64,000 bases of DNA from Gracilaria gracilis (lineage: Eukaryota; Rhodophyta; Florideophyceae; Gracilariales; Gracilariaceae). The notes beneath the pieces were generated by a model, which searched no databases, was not told the origin of the DNA, and worked only from the letters and a program-made list of their open reading frames with translations. Location of the stretch: NCBI GenBank assembly GCA_030374805.1, contig JARGSG010000200.1, forward strand, positions 248,001 through 312,000. Direction: 5' to 3'. Each line of letters begins with the position of its first letter. Within the stretch, counting starts at the first letter, position 1. A program made the position numbers and the translations under genes. Shown one piece after another: positions 1 to 10,338 of the stretch.

Positions 1-2
1 CA

Positions 3-665
3 ATGGTAGTCAATCAGCTCCATGCCCTCCAGAATCGTCTTGAAGCCCCACCAAGACTTCCGTCACCGCCGTCTCTCCCACCACGAGTCCGTCAAAGCAA
101 TCCAACGCCACAAACCTCTCCCTCTCCCTGGTCCACGTCATCGCTTCTACAGGTTCTGAAGTCCTCTAACTTTTCCACATTCTATGGACGCGCCAGCGAG
201 CGCACCTCGATTAAAGTCCGATCTTTCATATCGAACGTCCGCAAAGTCACGGGTCTCTGTCCGTCCATCACTGAAACTCAGGAAGTAAAAATCGCTTCTT
301 TTCTTCTGCGCGACACCGCAGACCATTGGCACGCTCGTTCCTTGCGCGATGGCGGGACCTTCTCTACTCTCCACGAACTAGAGACCGCAATGCTTTCAGA
401 ATTTGTCCCAGCCAACGAAACTGCACTCGTACGCGTGCGGTTAATTAGTTTACGCTTTGCCGACGGCCCCTTGGAAAGCCACATCACGAAGTTTCGTGAG
501 CTTGTAGACATCTGTAGTACCCCCGTAAGCGAAGCATTTACGTTCTTTCAACTCAGCCTTCCTGTTCTTTTCAAGAAGAAGCTCTCGGTTCGTTTTCCCG
601 ACGGTCAACCAGCGAACATGGCCGAGGTATACTTCGTTCGGACTGTCTACATATCAGAGAAGTGA
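3..665 (+). pseudogene. Element 1 gag-like region
   Basis: About 220 residues with a Pro-rich N-terminal part and a helical retrotransposon-gag-like middle (FSTFYGRASE, then ADHWHARSL, then FVPANETALVR and FRELVDIC). This is the usual spacing of the Gypsy capsid domain, in which a Trp-containing helix precedes an F-x-x-x-F/R-E-L block. It would form the particle shell in the cytoplasm. It belongs to the broken element 1; the true start may lie before the window. Confidence 0.7.
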
Positions 666-901
666 AATGAAGGAAACAACTCGGCTTCTTCGTCTTCAAA
701 GTCAAAGGGATCCAAGAGCAAGGATCGCTCGTCCAAACAGTCGTCGAGCAAGCCCACTGACCCCTCTCTGATCAACAAGGATCTCTCTTTTGACTGTTGG
801 GCACCAGCTGACATTCGAAATCCTTCAGAGAATCGCATCTACCGCGCCCATGATCGTTGCATGAAGTGCGGAAAAGGTCCCTGGAGTGAAGAAGGACATC
901 C

Positions 902-1414
902 GTGCCGACTCAACGTGGCCGGGGCCTCCGGTCAGAGAAACCGTTCGAAAAACTAGTCGTGCCGCACGCCGGTGCGGCAGATCTTGGCGCTCGTTCTGCA
1001 CCTACACTCTCCGCTATCGACGCCGACCCCATTGGCGAAATGATGTACTCCGGGTCTCTCAACGGCTATCCAGTCGCATTTCACCTCGATCCTGGCGCCT
1101 CACATGCATTCATTTCGTTGAACACTGCATGATTGTGCAATCTTTCTCTGGAAACTTCTGACTTCTCCCTAACCGAACTCGGCAACTCAACAACCGTGCC
1201 TATATACTTCCAAGCGAAAACCATGATCGCTCTGCATGATGTTGAAGCTCCCGTTACTGACTACATCATTGATATGAAGGACAAGGACAACGGTCTTCCA
1301 CTCATAACCGTTGGTCGTCAATGGCTTCGTGAGGTTCGACCCCATGTCGATTGGTCACCCTACAGCCTAACCATCAAGCGCGCTGATGGTTCTCTAATGA
1401 AAGTGCTGCCCTGA
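902..1414 (+). pseudogene. Element 1 protease-like region
   Basis: Coding remnants of a retropepsin-type domain: a D-P-G-A-S-H-A-F-I stretch at about 1090-1120 matches the D-[TS]-G-A family motif position, and a later hydrophobic strand around LITVGRQWL matches the second conserved block (ILG-x-x-x-L type). The domain would cut the Gag-Pol polyprotein. It lies immediately 5' of the reverse transcriptase, as expected. Part of a broken element. Confidence 0.6.
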
Positions 1415-1477
1415 AACCAGTCTACCTCGAAGAAGCGCGTTGGAAAACCTACGGTCCCGACCATCACCCACAAGCGC

Positions 1478-3317
1478 ATGCATCGACTTGTGAAGCAGCG
1501 AGGCTGGGAACTGTTTGCGCTCCGACTACAGCCTTCCACGTGCGTCGAATGCCACCCCGAGCTGGCATCGATCGTCGACGAATTCGACGACGTCTTCAAG
1601 GGAGAGCTACCGTACGAGCTGCCACCGCAGCGCGAACATGACTTTGAGATCAACCTCCGTGCGGGCGAACCACCTCCTGTTCGGCCCGTCATACGGCTCT
1701 CCCCAGAAGAGCTCAGTATTCTCCGCAACACACTGGATGAACTCCCTTAAAAAAGGGCTTATCCGACCATCTTCTTCTCCGTTTGGCGCTCCAGTTTTCT
1801 TTGTAAGAAATAAGTCCGGACAACTGCGAATGGTATGTGACTACCGCGCGCTGAATCGAATCAAGGTCCCAGACGCCACGCCTCTTCCGTTAATCGACGA
1901 GGCTCTGGACCAAGTTGCCGGAGCTACCGTTTTCTCTCAGATAGACCTTGTGGGGGCCTATCACCAAATAGGAATCAAGGATGAAGATTGCCACAAAACT
2001 GCGATCCGAACGCGCTTTGGCTCCTTTGAATGGCGTGTTCTATGCTTTGGACTCTGTAACGCGCCAGCAGCCTTCTCCCGACTGATCGCATCTGCACTTC
2101 GTCACCTGAATGGACAATGTCTCGTACTCTACATTGACGAAATCCCGATCTACAGCAAGTCAATCGAGGAGCACAAAGAACACCTTCGTCAGGTATTATC
2201 CGCACTACGAAAGCACAAACTTTATGCGAAGCTGAGCAAGTGCGCCTTTGGAGTGAAAGAAGTCCACTTTCTCGGATTTACCGTCTCAGAAGAAAGAGTA
2301 TCTACCCAAGAAGGTCTTGTATCTTCTGTCCGCGACTTGCCAACACCAACCTCGTTGAAACACGTTCAGCAATTCGTGGGATTTGCTAACTTCTACCGTC
2401 GTTTCGTTAAGGGCTACGCTATGATTCTTCAACCGCTTACGGACCTTCTCCGCTCTCACAAATTTGAGTGGACGCATTCGCAACAGTCCGCGTTTGATTC
2501 CATCAAAGCTGCGCTCACCTCCGCGCCCGTGCTCGCCCACCCCGACCCTGACAAACCCTTTGTTGTTGCCACCGACGCTTCGAAACACGCTGTTGGTGCG
2601 ACATTGTCCCAAGACGGCCATCCGATCGCGTACCTTTCACATCGCCTCTCACCCGCAGAAAGCAATTGGGACACTGGAGACCAAGAGCTACTGGCCGTCA
2701 TGATCGCTTTGCGCGTTTGGGGTCCGTACCTGCGTGGACGTCGCTTCCTCCTCCAGACCGACCACGATCCCATCCGGTATCTTCAGTCAAAGTCCAAGCT
2801 CACCGGCCGACAGTGCCGCTGGTTGGACGAAATCCAGGAACATTCGTTCGATGTCCAGCATCTCCCGGGTAAGCGCAATGTGGTCCCCGACGCGCTCAGC
2901 CGCAGACCAGACCACCTTCCACTCCTCCCCTCGCTTACCATCCGTATCTCTGGCCTAACAGATCGCGTGAAAGCCCTCTACGCCACCGATGAACTTGCTC
3001 GTGACATCCTGTCAGCCCTTTTCACGCGCGGTAATACACCACCCACGTCACGACAACGCGCCACGACCAACTTCACTGTCTGCAATGGATTAATCTACTG
3101 GTCAGGCACGGATTCTCTTCGTTTGTATATTCTTGATGGAGATCTAAGAGAAGAACTTACGCGCTACTTCCACGGCACAGGTCACGTCGGCGCGGACAAG
3201 ACCTACTTTTCTGCCAGCCGCAGCGTCTACTGGCCACAAATGTTTCGCTATAATCTGCGATACGCCCGAACCTGCCGCGATTGCCAGTCAAACAAATCGC
3301 TCAACAAATCACCTTAA
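1478..3317 (+). pseudogene. Element 1 reverse transcriptase, RNase H and integrase zinc-binding region
   Basis: Reverse transcriptase is recognised by FFVRNKSGQLRMVCDYRALN, FSQIDLVGAYHQI, the WRVLCFGLCNAPAAFSRL block and a catalytic-box homologue at YIDEIPIYS. RNase H follows with VATDASKHAVGATL, the EL-LAVM block and LQTDHDPIRYL, and then an HHCC-type integrase zinc-binding segment (HGTGHVGADKTYF ... CRDCQSNK). The order is standard for Ty3/Gypsy Pol. Part of the broken element 1. Confidence 0.88.
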
Positions 3318-3419
3318 GGACTCCTACAGCCGCTCCCTATCCCCCACTGCTGCTGGGAAATAGTCACTTTCTATTTTCTTACGGAGCTCCCGGTCTCAGA
3401 GAATGGTTTCGACGCGATC

Positions 3420-4432
3420 TTGGTCATCGTGGACAAACTTTCAGAGCAGTCTATCTTTATTCCAACGAAGAATACCGCGACCGCACAGGACACCGCGCAC
3501 CTTTTCGAGACCCACCTATTCGCCAAGCATGGTGTTCCGCATACCCTTGTGTCCGACCGCGACCCCAAAGTCACCTCGCGCTTCTGCAAGACACTCACGC
3601 AGTTGCTGAACGTTCGCGGAAACACTTCTACCGCCGATCACCCCGAGACCGATGGACAATCCGAAAACCTTATCCGCACCCTCTCAAGTATGCTGCGTTC
3701 ATGCATCCAATCCGCACCTTCCGCCTGGGACACTCTCCTTCCAACCTTGGAGTTTGAGTACATTTCTGCCAGACACAGCAGCACCCGACTATCGCCTTTT
3801 GAAGTTGCACTTGGCTACAACCCGCACACTACAGTCACTCGCAGCCTTACGCATTGTACCGATCGCTCTCAGACTACGTCGAGAAGCGCGAAGCGATGGT
3901 AGCCCTTGCCCGAGAACATCTTGCGAAGGCCCGATCCGATCAGAAGTTCTATGCCGACCGTTTTCGTCGCGATGTAACCTTTGAGCCGGGCAGTCTCGTT
4001 CTTCTGCGTGCTGACAACCTATCTCTAAATCGGCGCTTCTCACTTCCTAAGAAATGGCAGCCACGACACATTGGCCCTTTCCGCATCCGCGACCGTCTTG
4101 GGCCGGTTACATACCGTATCGAATTGCCTCCCACTATGCGTCGCGCTTACAACATCTTCCATATCTCTAAACTCCGCTTATTTCACGATAACAACAAGGG
4201 CCCGTTGGACATCGTCATTGAAAACGACGGAGCAGTGGAGCAGGAAGTTGCTGAGATCTTAGCACGTAAACTCTTCAACAGACGTGTTTACTATCTTGTG
4301 CAGTTCGTCGGGGAGTCCAAAGATGACGCCGCTTGGTTACCACGTACCGCTTTACGTAATTGTTCTGATTCTCTCAAAGAGTTTTTGGATACACATGCTT
4401 CTCCGAGGACGTCGCAGCCAAGAAAGGGGTGA
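3420..4432 (+). pseudogene. Element 1 integrase core, C-terminal module and chromodomain
   Basis: The integrase core is seen from VIVDKLSEQSIFIP, through VSDRDPKVTS, to HPETDGQSENLIRTL, which carry the D, D and E of the DDE triad. A GPY/F-like module follows (WQPRHIGPFRIRDRLGPV), then a chromodomain at about 4215-4410 (EVAEILARKLFNRRVYYLVQ ... DDAAWLPR). Chromodomains of this family are known to steer integration to marked chromatin. Part of the broken element 1. Confidence 0.85.
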
Positions 4433-4433
4433 G

Positions 4434-4652
4434 TGTAACGATGAAGGACAGTCCACAAGCCACTGTCTCCTTGAATGTCATATCTACGTCGTTGTGTGAC
4501 CTACAAGCTAGCATAGCGTTACATCTCTTCTTTATCACAGCTCTCAGCTTCGTCTAATCAGTATAAATAAAGAGGTACGACTGGTCTGCCGCTCCTCTCG
4601 AAGAAGGAGCCAGACTAGACCACACAACTCCATTCATTTCTTCCGTTATACA
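4434..4652 (+). repeat. Element 1 3' LTR
   Basis: Starts TGTAACG directly after a purine tract and ends near CGTTATACA, giving short inverted ends (TG...CA). It contains a TATA-type box (TATAAATAAAGAG) at about 4561. The length of about 219 bp suits a short chromovirus LTR. The right boundary is inferred from the inverted end only, because the partner LTR is outside the window. Confidence 0.6.
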
Positions 4653-4676
4653 GTGTATCGCCTTCTGTATTATAAT
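4653..4676 (+). other. 24-bp sliver between element 1 and element 2
   Basis: Short stretch between the end of the element 1 LTR and the start of the element 2 LTR. Its last five bases (ATAAT) resemble the five bases after element 2 (ATGAT), so it is probably the left target flank of element 2 and may belong to element 3. Confidence 0.45.
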
Positions 4677-5228
4677 TGTAGTATAGTGCGCCCGAGTTGG
4701 GGTGCAGTGTATGAAATTGGCCGTTCACGTACAAAGGGGTAGCGCACGGTTGGCCGGTGAAGTGGCACCACCACGTGTGCAAGTTGGTGATCGAGTGCCG
4801 GACGGGTTGGCCGAGCGTACAAGTTGGACACGTGTACAAGAGGTGTGGTGCTGGGTGGTGACAATGCGAATTAGACCGATCGTACAGTAGTTAGTAATGG
4901 GGCCCAGGCCCGATATTTAGTTGTAGCTCGGATCTCCCGAGGCCCCAATCGTAAATGACAAGCATCTTCTGCAGAACGTCTTCTTCGTTAGTCTGCACTC
5001 GCGATAGACCGCACGGCCACTTCTTTATTGGGTTTCTCAGACCGTTCGTACCCTTCCGCACGTTCCTGTACGTGCCTTGTGATACCGACCGTCTGTTCTC
5101 CTCTCGGCCGCCCGGTGCTTCCCCCCCTTCTCTCCGTTCAGATTCATTACAGTCCCAAGACTGTACGCTGCCGCCCCTCCCGTCTCAAGACCGCTTCGGA
5201 CTCTCTCATTTTTGTGCATTATACCACA
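4677..5228 (+). repeat. Element 2 5' LTR
   Basis: 552 bp, TGTAGTATAGTGC at the left end and GCATTATACCACA at the right, an imperfect terminal inverted repeat. Nearly the same sequence recurs at 13878-14429 with equal length. Confidence 0.93.
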
Positions 5229-5229
5229 T

Positions 5230-5242
5230 TGGTCTCCCGACC
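5230..5242 (+). promoter_or_regulatory. Element 2 primer-binding site
   Basis: TGGTCTCCCGACC starts two bases after the LTR. TGG pairs with the universal tRNA 3' CCA. The same TGGTCTCCC core follows the 5' LTRs of elements B and C. The tRNA itself is not identified here. Confidence 0.7.
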
Positions 5243-5304
5243 TAAAAGTGGAATTCGAGACCGTAGGGATCAGCAGAGCCGATCGTGGAACCGATACGTA
5301 CAAT

Positions 5305-7506
5305 ATGAGTCATTGTCCGCACGGAGAAATGGGTGAAGGGTCTTTGGTCGAAAAAGACTCGGCAAAGTCCGAACCGGTCGCAATTCGCGCCGCTTCGGAT
5401 GCCGCTTCGGTTGGCCGCCGGAGCACCCGAAGTAGCGCGACGGCCTACGTCACGCCTTCAGATGAGCCCGAACGGATTATCCGAGACGGTTCCGCACGTA
5501 ATAGGTCCAAGTCCGAACGGAACGAGGACGAGGCAATTGCTCTCACCCCCTTTCCCGGAACGGAGAAGACGCCTCGGGACGAAGCTGGCCCCGCGCTGCC
5601 ACTCCTTACCGAACGGACTACCGCACGGGAACTCTGGGCAGGGATCGCTCCCTACGCCCTGCAGAGTCTCCGAACGGAAATTGAGGTCCACGTCCCCATG
5701 GCAGTGGAGACGTACCTCAAGGACCGAATCCCGGCGCTTCTGCACCAGGATATTCCACCGATCGTACACGATATGGTCAGGAATATCCTGAAGACAGACC
5801 GTTCGGAACCTGCTACGTCAGCTCTGAACAGTACACTGGCCGCACTGGCAGCTCAGCTACCGACCCACACACCCAAATCTTTTATTGACCGTACGGACAA
5901 TGCACCCGCTAGCGGCGAGAGGCAACACCGACCGAAACTGAAGAAGGGCTCAACGAGAGGTCCGACCGGAGTGTACCTCCCGCCAGTCAGCCCGCAAGAT
6001 GATCCGAACGGAAGCTCAGGAGATTCCTCCGACGAGAGGAGCAATCGCCGCCGCAGAGGCGGTAGACCGAGCGGAAGTTCCGATTCGGATGACGCGCCCC
6101 GTAAACGGAAGGATCGTCGCCGCCAGAGAAGGCGACGATCAGCCAGAACGGACTCGGACTCTTCGGAGTCATCGTCGGATGACGACCGCACGGATTCGGA
6201 AGTCTACCGACACTCCCGCAGCCCTCGGCGGAGGGGGAAGTCCGATCGGTATCGTTCCCGTTCGGACAGGTGGATGCTGAAACGCATCAGGCCCTTGAAC
6301 GAGAAGTTCGCCAAAGTGGTAGACTACCGTACGTACAGGTTGCTTCGAAGGAGCCAGACGTACAATTCGCGGGTGGCGCGCAATATTGCGTGCTACCAAA
6401 AGAAATTGAATGTCCAGATGAAGGGTCATTCCTTTTCTGGGACAGATCCGATATCAGTTCTCAATTTCTTACAGCGGTTTAAAACCGCTTGGAACCATAA
6501 TGGACTCACTGAGGGGGCAGCTCTCTGGTGTTTCCAGTTTTACCTGACCGGACTGGCACACGCTCTGGTTCAGTCTCGGCTCGAAGGTGAGTCTGGCGCT
6601 GTCGACCGTACTCGGGATGAGTCTCTCCACACGTACGAAAAGGTAGTCAATTTCTTATTGACCACGTACGCAACGGATGAGGTCATTGCCCACGCGGCCG
6701 CAGAGGTCGTCCTCTGCCGCCAAGCGTCAGGCATGTCCGAAACGGAATTCGCCCAGAAGCTCTGGACGAAAGCCCTCCGTTGCGGAAATGTCTTTACCGA
6801 TCGGAATTTGAAGGGAATCTTCGTCAAAGGTCTCCTTGCCGCCATATGGTCAATGGTGAGGAATCACCTCACCTCGCATCCCAATATCAGATACGATACA
6901 CTTGCCCGCTACGCGGAATCGTATGGAGACACTCACCGTGCTTCACATCGACAGTCCGTTCGGGTCGATACACAAAAACCAACCGCTCGGAAAGAGTTCT
7001 CTCGTACCGCCCGGAAGGTTCACAGTATCGATACCCCGTCGGAATCGATCTATTCCGTATCGGTTGAAGACGAGAAACATGTCCTCGCGGTGTCCCACGC
7101 GTCTTCCATACCCTCGCCTCCCACTACGCCCTCGGCTTCAACGCCGGCTCAGTCCGTTCGGTCTTATCCCAGTCCTGCCAGCTCCAGGGTACAGCAACCC
7201 CAGGGGCAGGCACCAGTTGGACCGTGTCGGATTTGCCTTTCGCGGGAGCCCAACTGCTGTCAGCTGCTCCCGCCGGACCTAAACGAGAAGCTGCTGGCCA
7301 TACGGGAGGCTAATTATCAGCAACGCCGCGAGGAAGTCTATTACAGTGCCTACCAGACCGGACGGAAAACTGATACCCCAAACGACAATGTAGGATATCG
7401 CCAGGGAGGACAGCCTCGCCAGACGTACTCACCAAGATCGACACAGGCCGTCATGCTGGTCGAGGAGCCTGCTTCTCACCAGGAAAACGACCAGGAGGAA
7501 GAGTAG
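5305..7506 (+). CDS. Element 2 Gag
   Basis: About 733 residues from the ATG at 5305, which I prefer to the in-frame ATG at 5212 because the latter lies inside the LTR. Residues about 230-345 are Ser/Asp/Arg-rich and strongly charged. The capsid-like domain starts near FSGTDPISVLNFLQRF and runs through LTEGAALWCFQFYLTGLA to the LRCGNVF block. A Cys-rich patch (CRICLSREPNCCQL) lies near the C terminus, but I see no standard CCHC knuckle. It would form the virus-like particle. Located directly 5' of pol; same architecture as the Gag of element B (52167-54278). Confidence 0.85.
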   Translation: MSHCPHGEMGEGSLVEKDSAKSEPVAIRAASDAASVGRRSTRSSATAYVTPSDEPERIIRDGSARNRSKSERNEDEAIALTPFPGTEKTPRDEAGPALPLLTERTTARELWAGIAPYALQSLRTEIEVHVPMAVETYLKDRIPALLHQDIPPIVHDMVRNILKTDRSEPATSALNSTLAALAAQLPTHTPKSFIDRTDNAPASGERQHRPKLKKGSTRGPTGVYLPPVSPQDDPNGSSGDSSDERSNRRRRGGRPSGSSDSDDAPRKRKDRRRQRRRRSARTDSDSSESSSDDDRTDSEVYRHSRSPRRRGKSDRYRSRSDRWMLKRIRPLNEKFAKVVDYRTYRLLRRSQTYNSRVARNIACYQKKLNVQMKGHSFSGTDPISVLNFLQRFKTAWNHNGLTEGAALWCFQFYLTGLAHALVQSRLEGESGAVDRTRDESLHTYEKVVNFLLTTYATDEVIAHAAAEVVLCRQASGMSETEFAQKLWTKALRCGNVFTDRNLKGIFVKGLLAAIWSMVRNHLTSHPNIRYDTLARYAESYGDTHRASHRQSVRVDTQKPTARKEFSRTARKVHSIDTPSESIYSVSVEDEKHVLAVSHASSIPSPPTTPSASTPAQSVRSYPSPASSRVQQPQGQAPVGPCRICLSREPNCCQLLPPDLNEKLLAIREANYQQRREEVYYSAYQTGRKTDTPNDNVGYRQGGQPRQTYSPRSTQAVMLVEEPASHQENDQEEE

Positions 7507-7588
7507 AGGCATCGTCTCCTTCACAGAGGCCTAGCCTCGCCCCGTCAGCGACAGACAGAACGGACTCCATCCGAGTGGAGTCCCCTGT

Positions 7589-8287
7589 TTGACATGTGAC
7601 CTGATCGATACGGATATCGAAGCCGAAACAGTCCTCTTCTCTAGCGCGAACTACAAGGTGCACGTGTCGGTTGGCCTCAACACGGCAGTTATGTATCCGT
7701 TAACGGGAGTTCTTGACACCGGAGCCGGGCCTTGTCTGGGTCACGAACGCCATCTCCCTCCGAAATGGCGCTCAAAACTCCGACCGGACGTAAGACCCCG
7801 AATTACGGACGCGTCGAAGAACCGCATGGATTTCGTGGGAGTTCTCCCCCTTATGATCCGAATCGGTGACCTCAACGTACGAGTACAGTTCCTGGTGGTT
7901 TCTAACCTCTCCACCAGCGTACTACTCGGTACTTCTTTTATTGACAAGTACGTCTTGGCAATTCTACCACCGAAACGGACAATACTCCTACGACACTCCA
8001 AACCGGTGTCTATACAGTCTTCCGCCTACGGACCAAATGCACCTTCCGCGCCGGAACCAGAACCCGAACGGGAAACCCTATCTAATAAGATACACGTTGC
8101 CCGTCCGGTTGTTCTACCCCCAAGTGTCGGAAACGAACGTCTTGGTAACCACCAAAACGTCCGGCTTGGTCTTTCTACAGTCTCATCACCGTACGGAATC
8201 GACGCTCGAACTAACACTCCTTGCGGGTGGAGTTATGGAGCTCCGACCGGACGTACCCTTTTTCGTTCGCGTAGCGAACTTTTCTGA
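7589..8287 (+). pseudogene. Element 2 protease region
   Basis: A retropepsin-like segment with the active-site motif VLDTGAGPCLG and a later VLLGTSFIDKYVL block, the typical ILG/LLG second motif. It lies between gag and the reverse transcriptase. It should process the polyprotein. Part of an element whose pol is broken. Confidence 0.75.
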
Positions 8288-8566
8288 CCGCTCGGTCCCG
8301 TTACACAAGAGCACCGTTATCGGACCTGCCCTTCCATCTCTAGTAGCGCTCATTACTCCGCAACCATCGTCGCGGAGCGACGAGTCTAAAGAGAGGAACA
8401 CACTCCGATTTCGGACAGTAATTCCGAACGGAAATACAAGGATACCCAAGAGAAGCAAGAAACCGTACGGAAAAATGAGAACGAATGGCCCAGCAAGGTA
8501 CAGATCAGTCCTAAGTATGCTTCCAAACGGGACAAAGTCATTGAGCTACTTCGACCGTTTGCGGAC

Positions 8567-10168
8567 ATGTGGGACGGCCATCTCGGAACGATTGCGGCAG
8601 CGAAGCACCACATCCATCTGGAACCAGGCTCGAAGCCCATATTTCAGATGCCGTACCGTGCCGGACCCACTCGGAGAGAATTCGAACTCAAGGAGGTGAC
8701 AAAGCAGCTTGCTGCTGGTGTCATAGAACCATCATCGGCAGAATGGGCCAGTCCGGTCGTATTCGCACTCAAGAAAGAAGGAAGCCTTCGCTTCTGCGTC
8801 GACTACCGCCGGTTGAACGCTACGACCGTACGGGACACATACCCACTACCCCGAATGGACGAGTGCATCGACTCTCTTGGAAATGCACAAATCTTCTCCA
8901 CTTTGGACGCCAACAGTGGTTTTTGGCAGACCAAAATGGACGAAGCCGACCGGGACAAAACGACGTTCACCTCGCACATGGGACTCTACCATTATCGGAG
9001 AATGCCGTTCGGACTCAAGAACGCACCGGCTAGTTTCCAGCGTGCTCTCAATATCACCCTATCACGGGTGAAGTGGCAGTACGCACTGGTGTATCTTGAT
9101 GACGTAATCATCTATTCCCGGACGGTTGCAGAGCATTATGACCATGTGCGGACCATACTGCAAATGCTCCGTTCGGCTGGTGTTTCTCTCCGACTGGACA
9201 AGTGCTACTTCTTTAGTGGCACGGTGGACTATCTAGGCCACGTAATCCGCCCGGGAAAGCTTCAAGTATCTCTCAAGACACAGAATGCTATCAAGCAGGC
9301 TAAACCGCCTACGACCCAGACGGAGCTCCGATCGTTCTTGGGGCTCTGTAACGTTTTCCGTCGGTTTTTCGCAAACTTCGCCCGAATTGCGGCTCCATTG
9401 AACCGCAAGTTGGAGAAGGGGCAACCAACGAAGTTTGAGACATTGACCGATACGGAATACGAAGCCTTTGACGAATTACGTCAGAGACTGATACGCCCGC
9501 CCATTTTGGCCATTCCCCGTCAAAGTTACCCATACGTTCTGGATACAGACGCATGCGACCCACAGGTAGGATGCATTCTGCTACAGAAGCAACCGGACGG
9601 AGGCTTACTACCGATCGGTTACTGGAGCCGCTCTCTATCCAAGACCGAACGGCAATACTCGACTACCGAACGGGAATGCCTTGCGGTCGTCTGGGCCATA
9701 CTGCACCTCTGTCCGTACCTGGAAGGTCAGAGGTTCACTGTCCGAACGGACCACCACTCCTTGAGGTGGATACTGAACCTTGCGCACGCGTCAGGACGAT
9801 TGGCCAGGTTGCGGCTGCGTCTAATGAAGTATGACTTCGATGTCTTTCACCGTCCGAGTATCAAGCACCAAGCGGCTGATACCCTTTCTCGGATCCGGAC
9901 GGATGACGAAGAAGATGCCCCATTGGACGAAGAGGTCCCCTGCTTGCTAGTGAATGACCGTACGGACGATGGCTACCTCATCACCAACATTACCGTTGAC
10001 GGTGATGAGTACAGTGACGTTTGCGTCTACTGGCCAACGCCCGAACGGAAATCTGCTGGCATCCCCGGGGTGCTTGCTGTCACCTCGGCGGAAATCAATA
10101 TCGTTCCGGTCACGCTCGAGGAGCTGGTACGAGCTCAAGTGGATGACCCTTTCTGTCAGTCCGTATGA
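8567..10168 (+). pseudogene. Element 2 reverse transcriptase and RNase H
   Basis: 533 residues covering RT and RNase H. RT landmarks are RFCVDYRRLNATTVRDTYPL, FSTLDANSGFWQ, MPFGLKNAPASFQRALN and the catalytic YLDDVIIYS. RNase H shows LDTDACDPQVGCIL, the TERECLAVVWA helix and VRTDHHSLRWI. Sequence and order are close to element B pol, so both belong to one Gypsy lineage. This stretch is open, but the element's pol as a whole is broken. Confidence 0.92.
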
Positions 10169-10338
10169 AAAGACATCGGCAACGGTGTCACTCTGTTCGA
10201 CATTGACCGAAACGGACTTATCGTTCGCAAAGCCCCACTGGACGGGCCATCCAGAAGGTCGTACCTGCATCACTGCAGGCACGCGTTCTCTACTTATCAC
10301 ACCACCCCCGTCTGGTCGGCCATCCGGGCTCTACTCGG

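Larger units (their letters stand above)
1..4652 (+). mobile_element. Element 1: Ty3/Gypsy chromovirus, 5' end outside window
   Basis: A Ty3/Gypsy retrotransposon on the plus strand. Parts seen in order are gag-type coding, aspartic protease, reverse transcriptase, RNase H, integrase, a GPY/F-like module and a C-terminal chromodomain, followed by a purine-rich tract (AAGAAAGGGGTGAG) directly before an LTR that starts TGTAACG at 4434. The order PR-RT-RH-INT-chromodomain defines a chromovirus. It is a fossil with several breaks in its coding region. The left LTR lies beyond the window, so age cannot be estimated from LTR divergence. Confidence 0.9.
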
